A stretch of 51,469 nucleotides of DNA from JBGLNL01 sp046484125. GTDB lineage: Bacteria; Chloroflexota; Dehalococcoidia; SZUA-161; SpSt-899. Every line of letters starts with the position of its first letter. The stretch's first letter is position 1. Shown in pieces: positions 8,048 through 15,742 of the stretch. The notes under the pieces were generated by a model that ran no database searches, was not told the origin of the DNA, and was given only the letters and a program-made list of their open reading frames with translations. The position numbers were made by a program, and so were the translations under genes. The stretch is from assembly GCA_046484125.1 (NCBI GenBank), contig JAWOBX010000098.1, positions 1-51,469 on the forward strand, in the 5' to 3' direction.

Positions 8048-8963
8048 TTTTGACCCCCTCGGTAGCAAAGCATACCAGAATCCAGATTGCTGCCACAAGA
8101 TACATAATGATTACCATTTGATTAATGGTTCGGATTGTCAGGCGCTTGACAGGCTTACCCAGTTTGTAGTGACCGGGCTTCTCAAGTTGCACTTCAAGCG
8201 CTCCGGCTGCTGCCGCCATGGGCCAGCCGGCATTGGGGCTCTGGGTTTTGCTGTGTTCTTTCATCATAGTACGCCATGCGGAACGGACCTTTTTTTGTGC
8301 GGGAAAAGAAGCGGCTACAATCATTACCGCCGTAAGCCGAGCCGGGATCAGGTTTAGTACGTCATCCAGCCTGGCGGCGAATTTCCCGATATATTCATAT
8401 CCGCCTCTGTACCCGATCATCGAATCGAAAGTGCTGACGACGCGGTATCCCACCGCTCCCGGTATGCCCAGAACCAGGAACCAGAAAAGCGGGGCCACAA
8501 AGCTGTCGGAGGTGTTCTCGGCTACTGACTCGACGGTTGCCGCGACAGTCTGATGTTGGTCAAGGTCATCCGGATTTCTGCTTACCAGGGCGGGAATATA
8601 TGATCTGGCGCCCGCGAGGTCGTCCTTCTCCAGCCTGTGGCGTATGTTTTGCGCGGAATGGCCCAGTCCTTTCAGCGATATGGTCAACTTGAGAAGCAGG
8701 GCCCCGACAATGATATAAATGATTTGGTTTGTTTCCTCAAGGTATCCAAGAAGAAAATAAACCGGCGTTACAAACAATGCCACAACAAATATTACGATTA
8801 CTGTTCCATAGATTAGCGATGCTGTTTTGCTTCTTTCAGGGTTGAATCGCTCTAAAAAGGCGATTATTTTGCCCATCCATCCGACTGGGTGAACAGCGGT
8901 TGGAGGGTCCCCCGGTAACAGATCAAGGAATAACGCGAGCGTCAATATAAATAATATCTCCAT
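8031..8963 (-). CDS. cbiB: Adenosylcobinamide-phosphate synthase (CbiB)
   Basis: An integral membrane enzyme that attaches aminopropanol phosphate to adenosylcobyrate. The 310 residues have several hydrophobic helices (about 3-15, 50-72, 80-95, 150-170, 280-300). The family signature lies at the N-terminus: LFLDLLPGDPPTAVHPVGWMGK. VAATVESVAENTSDSFVAPLFWF and PGAVGYRVVSTFDSMIGYRG are also characteristic. It is the first gene of its operon. An AAAAGG site stands ten bases before the ATG. No cobalamin riboswitch is recognisable in the leader, unlike cobT. Confidence 0.93.
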   Translation of the reverse strand: MEILFILTLALFLDLLPGDPPTAVHPVGWMGKIIAFLERFNPERSKTASLIYGTVIVIFVVALFVTPVYFLLGYLEETNQIIYIIVGALLLKLTISLKGLGHSAQNIRHRLEKDDLAGARSYIPALVSRNPDDLDQHQTVAATVESVAENTSDSFVAPLFWFLVLGIPGAVGYRVVSTFDSMIGYRGGYEYIGKFAARLDDVLNLIPARLTAVMIVAASFPAQKKVRSAWRTMMKEHSKTQSPNAGWPMAAAAGALEVQLEKPGHYKLGKPVKRLTIRTINQMVIIMYLVAAIWILVCFATEGVKIAFTP

Positions 8964-9296
8964 ACTGGTTGCCTTTTTCCAGGAATGTTGACCCGGTTAA
9001 CCGTAAATTAGCGATAGGGGGTATGTTACGGTATACATTATACAGAAAGCTGCCTATCATAACGCCTGTTGTCATCCTTTAAAATACCACCCTGTCGCCT
9101 ATTTGTATAATTCAATGCTATTCGACGTCACCCTCTCCCGAGGATGGCGGTTCTTCTTACGGAGTGAGGCTGCCGCGGAAAAAGCTTAACATAATATTTA
9201 CCGGAAACATACTCAACCGCAGTGTCAATGACTATTTTCGAAACTATATGTTGGGTTACCTCGCCCCTCAATCGTTCCCGAGGACGCTCTCATGAC
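8964..9296. other. Intergenic region upstream of cbiB
   Basis: No gene is seen. Reading toward cbiB there are weak promoter-like pieces only: GTGACG with TATACA 16 bases later (about 9105-9132, minus), and a perfect TATAAT near 9047-9052 without a good -35. I looked for a second cobalamin riboswitch (B12 box, GCCACTG) and found none. The stretch 9125-9180 is GC-rich and can form local hairpins of unknown meaning. Confidence 0.4.
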
Positions 9297-9325
9297 TTGA
9301 CACTCATCAACTTTGACGTTATTCT
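9297..9325 (+). promoter_or_regulatory. Promoter of the membrane/TPR gene
   Basis: TTGACA at 9297-9302 is followed after 17 bases by TATTCT at 9320-9325. It is the only consensus -35 in the region facing the gene at 9408. Confidence 0.6.
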
Positions 9326-9407
9326 TTCTATAAAAATAACCAATGTTGGCTAATATTTATTCTTAGTCTGACAAACCATAGCCAGCATTAAACCACAGGG
9401 GTTTGGC

Positions 9408-10262
9408 ATGAGAGTGATTATGGCTGAATTGCAATCCACAATCTCATTGGTATGCGGGATAGTTGTAGTCGTATCATTGTTCCTGTCGTGGTTCAGTGCC
9501 ACGCTTATTTCGGGATACGGGATGACAGTTACATATAACGCAAACGGGTGGGATGTAATCGGGGGAGAGCTGCCTTTTATCGGGCCTGTTGGACCGGTTT
9601 TTACCCTGACAGGCGGCATTCTTATGGTTCTGTTTGCGTTGACGGCGTTCACTTTGCCACGGATGTCAACCGAATACAGCGAGGTTGTTGATTTACTGGT
9701 GAAAGCAGCTAGAGCGGCTCCTCTCTTTGTGGTATTTGGAGTGTTTTTCTTTATGGTTGATGCCAGATCATCAGGTTGTGGAGGGCTGCTGCCCATGGAT
9801 TGGATAGGTGTCGCTCCGTGGGTAGCGCTTCCGTTCGCTTTATTTGGAATCGGTGCCGGCGTTACAAGGCACGCATCTGTTATCACCGAATCACATAGAT
9901 CCATCGCTTCTGAGAATACTGGTAAAAGCACGTCGTCCGTACGCAGCATGAGAAGGGAGATGCTGGAACGTCCGCCTGAAGACAAGAGTCAGCCAGAGCG
10001 ACCTGTAGTTGATGCCGGTATGGCGAAGGACCACTTCAATCGAGCATCCGATTATGAGTCCAGAGGACAGGATGACCAGGCAATTTCCGCATATACGGAA
10101 GCGATCGAGGCTGACCCGCGTTACGCCCTTGCCTATTACTATCGCGGTTCCCTCTATGAACTGCAGGAAAGAGCGGCGGAGGCTCTCAATGACTTTCGAA
10201 AGGTGATTGAGACATCCGATGATCCTGATCTCATTTCGATGGCAAAGAAGCGGATCCAGTAG
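9408..10262 (+). CDS. Membrane protein with C-terminal TPR repeats
   Basis: The 284 residues begin with a membrane domain of about four helices: residues 10-33 (ISLVCGIVVVVSLFLSWF), 62-84, 100-118 and 128-148. After a hydrophilic, serine-rich linker (about 150-200) come two tetratricopeptide repeats (about 200-270: FNRASDYESRGQDDQAISAY, then YALAYYYRGSLYELQERAAE). By the positive-inside rule the TPR end is probably cytosolic. The start could be the ATG at 9408 (GGGG upstream) or at 9420. It is a single gene with its own promoter, transcribed away from cbiB and toward btuD. TPR domains bind partner proteins; the partner and role are unknown. Confidence 0.75.
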   Translation: MRVIMAELQSTISLVCGIVVVVSLFLSWFSATLISGYGMTVTYNANGWDVIGGELPFIGPVGPVFTLTGGILMVLFALTAFTLPRMSTEYSEVVDLLVKAARAAPLFVVFGVFFFMVDARSSGCGGLLPMDWIGVAPWVALPFALFGIGAGVTRHASVITESHRSIASENTGKSTSSVRSMRREMLERPPEDKSQPERPVVDAGMAKDHFNRASDYESRGQDDQAISAYTEAIEADPRYALAYYYRGSLYELQERAAEALNDFRKVIETSDDPDLISMAKKRIQ

Positions 10263-10271
10263 CTAGTTTAA

Positions 10272-10365
10272 CTTCCCGTAAACAACCGGACTTCCCTGTA
10301 CTGATTGTATTCAGGTACCCAACCTTATCCCCACCACACGACGCTGACTACTCCAGTCAGCTTAT
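10272..10365 (+). repeat. Dispersed palindromic element, degenerate copy C
   Basis: The block CCTTATCCCCACCACACGACGC, GCTGACTACTCC and a shortened AGTCAGC arm match the two longer copies near 24.5 and 42.1 kb. Upstream CCCGTAAACAACCGGACTT also aligns with their CYCGTAAATAWCCAGACTT. The central palindrome is mostly deleted. It lies between the converging TPR gene and btuD. Confidence 0.65.
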
Positions 10366-10467
10366 TTTAGGAACCCCTGATTAACGGGTGAATGCGGGAG
10401 GTCTCCGGACTTAAAAATTCTGTATTTGTTGGGGGGACCGCTATTCATTTTTTAAGGTGCGCACGCA

Positions 10468-11259
10468 TTACTTCGTGGTTCCCGCCACGTCGGGGAGTAT
10501 AACAACAGTTGGAAGACCGTTTACCGGATGGGGATAGACACAAACCCGGGCACCATAAACCTCTTTAATCGTCTCTTCGGTAATTACCTCTTCCGGTTTG
10601 CCCTTAGCATGAATCCCGCCACCATCCAGCAGTACCAGTCTGTCACAGTACTGGGCCGCTAAATTAAGATCATGTAGTACGGCAACGGCCGCGATACCCT
10701 CTTGTTTACATAATGTTTTGACGAAATCCAGAATTTCAACCTGATAGTTGATATCAAGATGCGCAGTCGGTTCATCGAGCAGAATGAGCTCGGGCTCCTG
10801 GGCGAGGGCACGTGCGATCGTAAGCAATTGTTTCTGACCACCGGATATCTCGTTCATTTTCCTTTCGGCTATTGGCTGGGTGTTGGTAATTGCCATTGCT
10901 CGCCAGGCGATGTCGAAGTCTTTCATCCCCTCAAACCGGAAACGGCCCAGATACGGTGTGCGGCCCATAAGCACTATCTCAAACCCGGTAAATGTATCAG
11001 GTAAATTCGGGCTCTGCGGGACGACGGCTATAATCCTGGCCAGGTTACCCCTGGTGCAGCGAGAGATGTCTTCGCCGTTGATCAGGATTCGTCCGCCTTT
11101 GGTTTTGAGGGTTCGACTGATTCCCTTGAGCATGGTGGACTTCCCGGAACCATTGGGGCCAATGATTCCAACCATTTCCCCGCTGTTTACCGATATATTG
11201 ATATTGCTCAGGACTAACACCTTCCCGTAGCCGAGGCTGACTTCTTCCAGTTTTAACAT
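10468..11259 (-). CDS. btuD: ABC transporter ATPase, BtuD/FecE type
   Basis: This is the ATPase of a corrinoid or iron-chelate importer. About 263 residues with all ABC motifs: Walker A IGPNGSGKST, Q-loop VVPQSPNLP, signature ISGGQKQ, Walker B LILLDEPTAHLD and the switch histidine VLHDLNLAAQYCD. The ATG at 11259 is preferred (GAGG eight bases upstream); an in-frame ATG at 11277 has no site at a useful distance. It follows btuC by 21 bases and is the last gene of btuF-btuF2-btuC-btuD. Family members import B12, haem or siderophores. The adjacent cobamide operons and a corrinoid-dependent metabolism favour corrinoid, by inference. Confidence 0.88.
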   Translation of the reverse strand: MLKLEEVSLGYGKVLVLSNINISVNSGEMVGIIGPNGSGKSTMLKGISRTLKTKGGRILINGEDISRCTRGNLARIIAVVPQSPNLPDTFTGFEIVLMGRTPYLGRFRFEGMKDFDIAWRAMAITNTQPIAERKMNEISGGQKQLLTIARALAQEPELILLDEPTAHLDINYQVEILDFVKTLCKQEGIAAVAVLHDLNLAAQYCDRLVLLDGGGIHAKGKPEEVITEETIKEVYGARVCVYPHPVNGLPTVVILPDVAGTTK

Positions 11260-11280
11260 TGGATTATCCTCAAACATAAT

Positions 11281-12408
11281 TTAGAAGAAGGTTCCTCTTT
11301 TCCTCATCTTCAGTAGATAGAGAAAGAATGGGGCGCCTACGAAAGCGGTGATTACACCTACCGGCAATTCGGATGGTTGCACTATGGTTCTTGCCAGGGT
11401 ATCCGCCAGTATCAGAAATATTCCGCCTGTGAGTAATGAGAGAGGCAGCAGAAACCGGTAGTCCGGCCCCCAGATGAGTCGGACGGCATGTGGAGTGATA
11501 ATGCCCACAAAGCCGATGGTACCGCAAAAACTCACTGCTGCGGCCGTTATGAGTGTGGCGCACACCAGCAGGATTATCTTGACCTGTTCGACCTTTATTC
11601 CCAGATGCTCCGCCTGGTCTTCGTCCAGTTGCATAACATTTAATGGCCGGGAATGAACCCATATTATCAAGGTGCCTATGAACATAAAAGGCAGGACACT
11701 CAGTACCTGTTCCCAGTTGCTGAGGGAGAATCTTCCGAGCATCCACGAGATAATCCCGTGCAGTTTGTCATCACTGGTGATCATCAGGTAGGAGGTAATC
11801 GAGGACATGAACGCTCCTATTGCCACCCCGGCAAGAATGAGAGTGGTAACCGGCAGGCTTTTACCGGTTCGGGCTATGGCGTATACGATCGTCACGGTAG
11901 TCAAAGCGCCCGCGAATGCCATAAACGGAACCGTCTCAAAGCCCGCGATTCCTTGCCATCCCAGCGGCAGCAGCATGCCTATAGCCGCTCCGAGTAGTGC
12001 CCCCTGGGAAACGCCGATGAGATAGGGATCTGCCAGTGGGTTGCGAAAGAGGCCCTGATATGTCGCCCCTGCCACTGCCAGAGAAGCGCCAACCAGTCCC
12101 GCCAGGACGATTCTCGGCAGCCTTGTATCAAGTATGATGATTTCATCATTACGCGTCCATGTTTCAGTGACGTTTAAAAAGGAAAGTTTGGATAGTAGAA
12201 TTTGCCAGACGGTAGCGAAGGGAATCTCTGCGCTGCCCACCGACGCGGCGAACACGACGACCAGGAGCAGTAATACCGTTAACCCCCCGATCGAGTATAG
12301 ACGAGAATTCCAGCGTACGACTGGCCGATGAGGGCCGTCGTCCTTTGTAATTCTACCCGGCGAATCGTGAGCCACTGTTCTTAAAATTCCTCTCCTGTAC
12401 GTCAACAA
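11281..12408 (-). CDS. btuC: ABC transporter permease, FecCD/BtuC type
   Basis: A permease of 375 residues with about ten membrane helices, starting near residue 40 after a hydrophilic, basic N-terminal extension. Typical motifs are DTRLPRIVLAGLVGASLAVAG, YQGLFRNPLADPYLIGVSQGA, FCGTIGFVGIITPHAVRLIWG (the region contacting the ATPase) and the final PSELPVGVITAFVGAPFFLYLL. The extended N-terminus (about 35 residues) may mean the true start lies further in. It follows the signal-less binding protein by a few bases and precedes btuD. It forms the membrane channel of the importer. Confidence 0.9.
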   Translation of the reverse strand: MLTYRRGILRTVAHDSPGRITKDDGPHRPVVRWNSRLYSIGGLTVLLLLVVVFAASVGSAEIPFATVWQILLSKLSFLNVTETWTRNDEIIILDTRLPRIVLAGLVGASLAVAGATYQGLFRNPLADPYLIGVSQGALLGAAIGMLLPLGWQGIAGFETVPFMAFAGALTTVTIVYAIARTGKSLPVTTLILAGVAIGAFMSSITSYLMITSDDKLHGIISWMLGRFSLSNWEQVLSVLPFMFIGTLIIWVHSRPLNVMQLDEDQAEHLGIKVEQVKIILLVCATLITAAAVSFCGTIGFVGIITPHAVRLIWGPDYRFLLPLSLLTGGIFLILADTLARTIVQPSELPVGVITAFVGAPFFLYLLKMRKRGTFF

Positions 12409-12412
12409 ATTC

Positions 12413-13216
12413 TCATTGACGGTTCACATCGACCGCGTCGAATACATCCGGGTGAATGAAACTGGCGATTCCAGCCAGGCCGATTATTGCCCGGGGACCT
12501 GGGCGGCACACCAGATCCGCGCTAATCCGATGGACCCTGTTATTCCGGCAAGCGGACGTATTCTTGAGATTGGGTTCATTCTTAACGTAGAGAAAAAGGT
12601 CTGCCGTCTCCCCATGATTGTATGATGTGATGAATACTTCGGGATCTCTATCGGCGATGATATCAATGTCAATCAGGTCTTTTGCTGAAAGGTATTGGCC
12701 TATGTTGGCACCACCCGCGATGCTGATTAGTTTGTTTGGCGGACATGTGCCCCGTGCAATTCGCGGCGGATCATTCCCACAGATATAACAAACTCTCGGC
12801 ATTTCTGTTTCACTAAGATGCCTGGTCCTCTCCGATATCTCGGCAATTCGGGACTCTATATCATTGGCCAGTTCGGATGCCTTACGCTCCTGACCCGTGA
12901 TCTTGCCTATTTGAGATATACAATCAGGCGCGTCCAGCAGCGTTTTTGCTTTAATGACAACCACGTTCAATCCATTGCTCCGTAAATCGTGAACAGTGCT
13001 TTCAAGGTGGAAGTCCGTAGCCAGAACCAGGTCGGGCCGCAGGCTGACCACCTTGGCGATATCAACTGTTGAGAAGCCGCCGACTTTGTCTTTCAGACGC
13101 GCTCCCGGGGGATAGTTACAAAATTCCGTAACACCCGCGATTCTATCCTCAAGTCCGAGAGCGAAGAGAATTTCCGTATTTGAAGGCGCTAAAGAGACGA
13201 TCCTTTCAGCGTTCAC
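12413..13216 (-). CDS. BtuF-like binding protein without signal peptide
   Basis: The 267 residues form a complete cluster-A helical-backbone binding domain. They begin directly with ERIVSLAPSNTEILFALGLEDRI, almost the same as residues 34-56 of the lipoprotein encoded just upstream. No signal peptide, lipobox or N-terminal hydrophobic segment is present. The ATG overlaps the stop of the upstream btuF by four bases, so the two are translated together. It looks like a tandem duplicate that lost, or never had, its leader. It may be a cytosolic corrinoid-binding protein, or may be exported some other way. The second half (CYICGNDPPRIARG, CPPNKLISIAGG) has several cysteines the paralogue lacks. Confidence 0.75.
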   Translation of the reverse strand: MNAERIVSLAPSNTEILFALGLEDRIAGVTEFCNYPPGARLKDKVGGFSTVDIAKVVSLRPDLVLATDFHLESTVHDLRSNGLNVVVIKAKTLLDAPDCISQIGKITGQERKASELANDIESRIAEISERTRHLSETEMPRVCYICGNDPPRIARGTCPPNKLISIAGGANIGQYLSAKDLIDIDIIADRDPEVFITSYNHGETADLFLYVKNEPNLKNTSACRNNRVHRISADLVCRPGPRAIIGLAGIASFIHPDVFDAVDVNRQ

Positions 13217-14115
13217 TTGCTATCCTCCCCTGCAGGTTGCCCGAATATCTCCGGATGTAGAAACCGGGCGATTAATTCAAGGGCATCGACTATTCTTGGT
13301 CCGGCGCGACCGAAGACATCGGTATCAATTTGATATACGCGGTCATTCTTGAGAGCCTGCGTCTCCCTGAGTCTTGGTTCGCTTTTGACCCAATTTATGA
13401 TTGAATCACGCGAATCTCCGTGCCCGGTGTTGGCTATTATTACCTCCGGATCTCTTTCGATCAATGTCTCCAGTCCCATTGGCCCATGCTCCAGTCCGTA
13501 CCCGATATTTATGCCGCCCGCTATCTCCAGTAATTGTCCTTGCAGTGTTTGCGGACCGGAGGCATATATCGGGTCATGCCAGACCAGGGTAACAAATCGA
13601 GGCTTCTCCTCTTCCGTTAAAGAGCTCACCTTCTCTTTCACCGTATCTATTCTCATCTCCATATCATATACCAGTTCATTCGCCTCTTTCCCTTTTCCCG
13701 TGCGCTGGCCCAGCAGTTTTATTCCATCGAGCACTTCCTCAAGTGTTTTCGGCGCCAGGGTGAGTACTTCCATCCCGCGTCTTTCCAGTTCCGGCACAAC
13801 TGAATCCTTGTGCAGGTCAGCAGCTACAATCAGGTCTGGTGAAAGAGAGATGACTTTTTCCATGTCTACTTCTGAGAAGCCACCCACCTTCGCTTTTTCC
13901 TCGGCTTCCGGCGGGAAGTTACAGTATTCAGTGACACCCACAACCCTGTCTTCGAGACCCAGCGCGAACAATATCTCGGTGTTACTTGGTGCCAGGGATA
14001 TGACTCTCTCTACTTCACCATTACCTGTATCGTTATCAGAATCAAAACACGCGGCTAACGATATCATGAGTACAGATACAATAAAGAGTGCTGATATCAA
14101 GCACAAACGGTACAT
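13213..14115 (-). CDS. btuF: Substrate-binding lipoprotein of the BtuFCD-type importer
   Basis: The N-terminus has a basic residue, a hydrophobic stretch LCLISALFIVSVLMISLAAC and a lipobox (LAAC) with Cys23, so the mature protein is a lipoprotein on the outer face of the membrane. The remaining ~275 residues are a BtuF/FepB-like domain: RVISLAPSNTEILFALGLEDRVVG, VGGFSEVDMEKVISLSPDLIVA and a closing RAGPRIVDALELIARFLHPE. The ATG at 14115 has GGAG eight bases upstream; a TTG two codons earlier is less likely. It is the first gene of btuF-btuF2-btuC-btuD and has a 170-base untranslated leader. Confidence 0.88.
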   Translation of the reverse strand: MYRLCLISALFIVSVLMISLAACFDSDNDTGNGEVERVISLAPSNTEILFALGLEDRVVGVTEYCNFPPEAEEKAKVGGFSEVDMEKVISLSPDLIVAADLHKDSVVPELERRGMEVLTLAPKTLEEVLDGIKLLGQRTGKGKEANELVYDMEMRIDTVKEKVSSLTEEEKPRFVTLVWHDPIYASGPQTLQGQLLEIAGGINIGYGLEHGPMGLETLIERDPEVIIANTGHGDSRDSIINWVKSEPRLRETQALKNDRVYQIDTDVFGRAGPRIVDALELIARFLHPEIFGQPAGEDSK

Positions 14116-14290
14116 AAACAAAACTCCTTTCTGTATAATATGTTACTTCAGATGATCGAATTCACGCTTTAGCCTACGATCAGGGATGGCGTCGGCGGTA
14201 CCGCTCCTTTGCTCCACCTGACTCAGGCGCTAATTAGACGCTGCTTCACACGGCCATCACTACGCAACTATACTTTATTATAATAATATT
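14116..14290 (-). promoter_or_regulatory. Long structured leader of the btuF operon, class unknown
   Basis: From the predicted start near 14290 to the btuF ATG is about 170 bases. The leader contains GCGGTACCGC (a ten-base palindrome), GATCG and CGATC arms about 18 bases apart, and a GC-rich core. I checked for cobalamin-riboswitch signatures and did not find them. It may be an unrecognised cis-regulatory RNA. Confidence 0.35.
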
Positions 14291-14296
14291 AATTGG

Positions 14297-14326
14297 ATTA
14301 TAAATCAACAAGCTTATGAAGTTAAA
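14297..14326 (-). promoter_or_regulatory. Candidate btuF promoter
   Basis: On the minus strand TTTAAC (14326-14321), an 18-base spacer and a perfect TATAAT (14302-14297). Confidence 0.55.
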
Positions 14327-14433
14327 CAGCGTTTGACAAATGTTCACCCTGCGGTTGAGGGACTGATTTCCGCGTCGCCACAGGGGTCATGGGTGGGGGT
14401 TAATCGTTGAGCTCCAATCTGAGATGGAACGTT

Positions 14434-15453
14434 TCATCCTGAATTCAGAATTGCCTCGGCTACGGAACTATCTGTTATCAGGATATCATAACAGCAAATA
14501 TCGGGGGCGAGGGAAGCCGTGGTGGCTTCTATGTTATCCTTCCCTGCGGAAACCGCGATCACGTGTTTACCCGGGGTCCTGGACATCTGCCGGAGGTGCT
14601 CCAGCGGGACGGTGATGATATCGTTTAATCCCCTGAATTCCTGTCTCAACACCCGATCGTTGTCGAATGCCTGGAAGTTGATCTGGCCGCGGGATAGGTC
14701 CTTCAGTTTCTGAGGGTCGGTGTTGTAGTAGCGAAGGATGGCCTCCGCCCGTTTATCGATATACTTGAAGGTCCCGATTTCCACCAGAAAGGTATCCGCG
14801 TCCATGGCCTGCTCGAACAGGTCCAGGATGCCGTTCTGGGCCAAAATGGTCAGCTTTTGTTCTTCGGTAAGTTCATTGCTGCCTACAGGGGATATCTGAA
14901 AGTTAAAGGCATGAACATCGCCGCCGTATTTTGCTCTCATGGCAGCAACCAGTGCGTTGGGGAAGAACTCCACTACCTGAGCCGCGTTGGCCTTTAATCC
15001 CAGTTCTATTACTGACATAGGATATAGCTTAAGATCACGGAGTTTTCGCGGGGTGAGGTTCTCAACCATGTGAGTTAGCGTGGTACCAGAGGCGACCGCC
15101 ACTTTTGAACCGTCCCTCACCAGCCATTCGAAATATCTGGCGGCGGTGATGCCGACGCTTCTTCTGACACTCCGACCGTTATTGCCGACTGTGGGGATCA
15201 CGACGGCATCGAAAAGTTCGAATCTATCACGCAGCGCGGCTTCAAGTTGCGGATACCGCGGCGGTGTAACCTCCACCGATATCTTCATCATCCCTTCTCG
15301 TACCGCCCGTTCCAGCAGGCGAGAAACTTTTGCTTCAGACATACCTAGCGCAGAGGCAATTTCTTTCTGGGTGGTACCCGGGCTGGAATACTTTTCCCAG
15401 ACACATCGCCACATATCTAATTGATCGGTTGCAGGTCCTGGTTTTCTCGGCAT
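14434..15453 (-). CDS. SorC/DeoR-family transcriptional regulator
   Basis: The 339 residues have an N-terminal helix-turn-helix at about 27-52 (GTTQKEIASALGMSEAKVSRLLERAVREG). The rest is a sugar-binding-like effector domain of the SorC type (VAVASGTTLTHMVENL; a QINFQAFDNDRVLR segment; a closing AGKDNIEATTASL). It is divergent from bamB across a 290-base region, the usual place for a local regulator. The effector is unknown; a thioester or aromatic intermediate is plausible given the target, but SorC members normally bind phosphosugars. Repeated TTTCGA...TGCA...AATAAG motifs in the intergenic region are candidate operators. Confidence 0.8.
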   Translation of the reverse strand: MPRKPGPATDQLDMWRCVWEKYSSPGTTQKEIASALGMSEAKVSRLLERAVREGMMKISVEVTPPRYPQLEAALRDRFELFDAVVIPTVGNNGRSVRRSVGITAARYFEWLVRDGSKVAVASGTTLTHMVENLTPRKLRDLKLYPMSVIELGLKANAAQVVEFFPNALVAAMRAKYGGDVHAFNFQISPVGSNELTEEQKLTILAQNGILDLFEQAMDADTFLVEIGTFKYIDKRAEAILRYYNTDPQKLKDLSRGQINFQAFDNDRVLRQEFRGLNDIITVPLEHLRQMSRTPGKHVIAVSAGKDNIEATTASLAPDICCYDILITDSSVAEAILNSG

Positions 15454-15577
15454 GCCTACCGAAGCCTCTCTCGCCGAGCCGTGGTGATAACCGGAATTCT
15501 CATAAATAATCGCGGTTTCTCAGCGTATTTCGAGTTTGTTGCGAGATCTGTTGTTTCGGTAAATCATTCTAACTCAT

Positions 15578-15598
15578 TTTCGAGAATAGTGCAATAAG
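15578..15598 (+). promoter_or_regulatory. Candidate operator, copy 1
   Basis: TTTCGAGAATAGTGCAATAAG lies just upstream of the bamB -35 element and resembles 15704-15724. A third, weaker relative (TTTCGAGTTTGTTGCGAG) is at 15528-15545. Location between the SorC-type regulator and bamB suggests regulator binding. Confidence 0.4.
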
Positions 15599-15618
15599 TT
15601 TCAAGTAAATGAAATCTA

Positions 15619-15647
15619 TTGACGTTCAATCGCATTCATGCTATCCT
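15619..15647 (+). promoter_or_regulatory. Promoter of the bam cluster
   Basis: TTGACG (15619-15624), a 17-base spacer and TATCCT (15642-15647) face bamB, giving a leader of about 90 bases. Confidence 0.65.
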
Positions 15648-15703
15648 GATTACGTTCGGCGAAAAAGTTCTTAATGATACTACTGGTCATATCGACGACA
15701 TTC

Positions 15704-15724
15704 TTTCGATATTGCACCAATAAG
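15704..15724 (+). promoter_or_regulatory. Candidate operator, copy 2
   Basis: TTTCGATATTGCACCAATAAG lies downstream of the promoter and 19 bases before the bamB start. It shares TTTCGA, TGCA and AATAAG with copy 1. A regulator bridging or occupying both would bracket the promoter. Confidence 0.4.
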
Positions 15725-15742
15725 TATCTATGGGGGTTAAAA

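Noticed and set aside
8964..9296. A second cobalamin riboswitch upstream of cbiB
   Set aside because: No B12 box or GCCACTG core on the minus strand.
9350..9985. Minus-strand frame of 211 residues opposite the TPR gene
   Set aside because: Shadow frame: no ribosome binding site or motif, Thr/Pro/Ser-rich composition typical of antisense of a coding region.
13349..14155. Plus-strand frame of 268 residues opposite btuF
   Set aside because: Serine-rich antisense of a recognisable lipoprotein gene; no motif and no start context.
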